Shown here: piece after piece, positions 63,051 through 64,000 of the stretch | Layout of the letters: each line of letters opens with the position of its first letter | Position numbering within the stretch: position 1 is the first letter of the stretch | The notes under the pieces: model-generated | Told to the model about the DNA's origin: nothing | The model's database searches: none | The model's input: the letters and a program-made list of their open reading frames with translations, nothing else | Assembly (NCBI RefSeq): GCF_018687355.1 | Contig: NZ_CP061288.1 | Location: 503,939 to 567,938, forward strand | Length of the DNA: 64,000 bases | DNA from: Polynucleobacter sp. VK25 | GTDB lineage: Bacteria; Pseudomonadota; Gammaproteobacteria; Burkholderiales; Burkholderiaceae | Direction of reading: 5' to 3' | Position numbers and translations under genes: made by a program

Positions 63051-64000
63051 ATGTCAGGCAAAGAAATCATGTTCACTCCGATAAGTCTCGGATCCATTCA
63101 ATTAAAAAACCGATTGGTGATGGCGCCGCTTACCAGGATGCGTGCGATTGAGGGTGATGTACCAAGTCCTTTAGCCAAAACGTATTACGCACAGCGCGCT
63201 GGTGCAGGTTTGATTATTACTGAAGCCACACAAATTTCTCCTTTGGGTAAAGGCTACCCTGCAACACCAGGAATTTATTCTTCTGAGCAAACTGCTGCCT
63301 GGAAAGAAATCGTTCAAGCAGTTCATGCTAAGGGCGGTTCGATTGTTGCGCAGTTATGGCACGTTGGCCGTATTTCCCACTCTTCTTTACATCCAGAGCA
63401 GGGTGCACCAGAGGCGCCTTCTGCGATTGCGGCAGCAGGTCAAACCTATGGTGCTGATTGGCAGCTGCATAACTATGAAACGCCGACAGCAATGACAACA
63501 GCAGACATTGCTCGCTTGCTTAAAGAGTTTGAGGTAGCTGCGCAAAATGCCAAGACAGCTGGTTTTGATGGAATTGAAATCCACTCGGCCAATGGTTACT
63601 TGTTAGATCAGTTCTTGCAAGATAAGACCAATCAACGTACCGATGAATATGGTGGCTCAATTGAGAACCGCCTGCGCTTATTGGGTCAAGTCATTGAGGC
63701 GGTTAGCATGGTATTTCCAAGTGATAAGGTGGGGGTTCGTCTTTCACCATACGGCACTTTTAACGATATGGGTGATAGTGATCCAGTTGCTTTATTCACC
63801 GCTGCAATTACTAAACTCAATAGCTATCACTTAGCATACGTGCACATGATTGAGCCGCGCTCAACCAGCGCTGGCGGTGGCGACCAAGTATTAGAAGACG
63901 CCCCAATCACCTCTGAAATGTTCCGTTCTGCTTACCAAGGAAAGTTCATTACCGCTGGTGGCTATGATCAGGCAATGGGCGAGAAAGTATTAGAAGAGGA
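63051..64000 (+). CDS. Old Yellow Enzyme / NADH:flavin oxidoreductase, 3'-truncated by the window edge
   Basis: An FMN-dependent ene-reductase of the NemA/OYE family; 316 codons are visible before the edge. The reading frame is open from ATG 63051 (ATG 63069 is an alternative). FTPISLGSIQLKNRLVMAPLTR-type opening (landmarks: Lys-Asn-Arg and Met-Ala-Pro-Leu), AQLWHVGR, and EIHSANGYLLDQFLQ with the His-x2-Asn active pair and Tyr are present. NQRTDEYGG follows. It reduces electrophilic alkenes, nitro compounds or similar. The final residues and stop are outside. Confidence 0.94.
   Translation, partial: MSGKEIMFTPISLGSIQLKNRLVMAPLTRMRAIEGDVPSPLAKTYYAQRAGAGLIITEATQISPLGKGYPATPGIYSSEQTAAWKEIVQAVHAKGGSIVAQLWHVGRISHSSLHPEQGAPEAPSAIAAAGQTYGADWQLHNYETPTAMTTADIARLLKEFEVAAQNAKTAGFDGIEIHSANGYLLDQFLQDKTNQRTDEYGGSIENRLRLLGQVIEAVSMVFPSDKVGVRLSPYGTFNDMGDSDPVALFTAAITKLNSYHLAYVHMIEPRSTSAGGGDQVLEDAPITSEMFRSAYQGKFITAGGYDQAMGEKVLEE

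Overview
The window looks like a piece of a streamlined betaproteobacterial chromosome from the Burkholderiaceae. Polynucleobacter or a close freshwater relative is the best guess, inferred from protein similarity I recognise, moderate G+C, very short intergenic gaps and the operon types; I could not run a search. Genes cover nearly everything. No gene-free stretch exceeds about 160 bases. I see no rRNA, tRNA, CRISPR array, insertion sequence or prophage. Both ends cut genes: the 5' part of ppsA and the 3' part of an Old Yellow Enzyme gene lie outside.

Layout. 1-2040: end of ppsA and its terminator. 2077-6220 (minus): a four-gene Anbu operon (circularly permuted ATP-grasp, alpha-E protein, transglutaminase-like protease, Anbu proteasome-like peptidase). 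6353-7605: smpB diverging from ratA-rnfH. 7632-13475: guaB, guaA, a DUF455 ferritin-like protein and a B12-binding-type radical SAM protein. 13536-14941: two tandem paralogous exported proteins. 14970-18181: queE, queD, tadA, ldcA and a SOUL protein. 18178-23740 (minus): rlmJ and a cell-envelope set (PAP2 phosphatase, GT9, LPG-synthase-type membrane protein, GT39). 23788-30112: DUF3047 lipoprotein, copA/copZ, a DUF47-Pit phosphate transport pair and apbC/mrp.

30127-39693 is a membrane-bound, periplasm-facing formate dehydrogenase locus: DUF3305, DUF3306, a 4Fe-4S protein with six cluster motifs, a TorD chaperone, a small Tat-target protein, catalytic, Fe-S and cytochrome b subunits, a small lipoprotein and a secreted Ala/Pro-rich protein. 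Next to it are an ATPase and a permease of tungstate/molybdate type (minus). 41156-46607: a BFD-type ferredoxin, an EEP phosphatase plus cardiolipin synthase, a CaiB/BaiF CoA-transferase plus acyl-CoA dehydrogenase, and a YqaA protein.

46604-59175 is the most accessory-looking part: a branched-chain/aromatic-type ABC importer (livFGMH plus binding protein), an FAD monooxygenase, a VOC protein and a TetR regulator on the minus strand, diverging from a molybdenum hydroxylase set (CoxG-like, FAD, 2Fe-2S and Mo subunits), followed by a 3-hydroxybutyrate-dehydrogenase-like SDR. The Mo subunit lacks the CO dehydrogenase signature. I read the region as an uptake and catabolic locus for an unidentified, possibly heteroaromatic, compound. 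59286-64000: a PuuD-type membrane protein, then a peroxide-defence module (rubredoxin reductase, a 55-residue rubredoxin, rubrerythrin, divergent OxyR) and the start of an Old Yellow Enzyme.

Molybdenum or tungsten links the formate dehydrogenase, the adjacent transporter and the hydroxylase. Three convergent gene pairs share a palindromic 4-base stop (CTAG or TTAA), which fits genome compaction.
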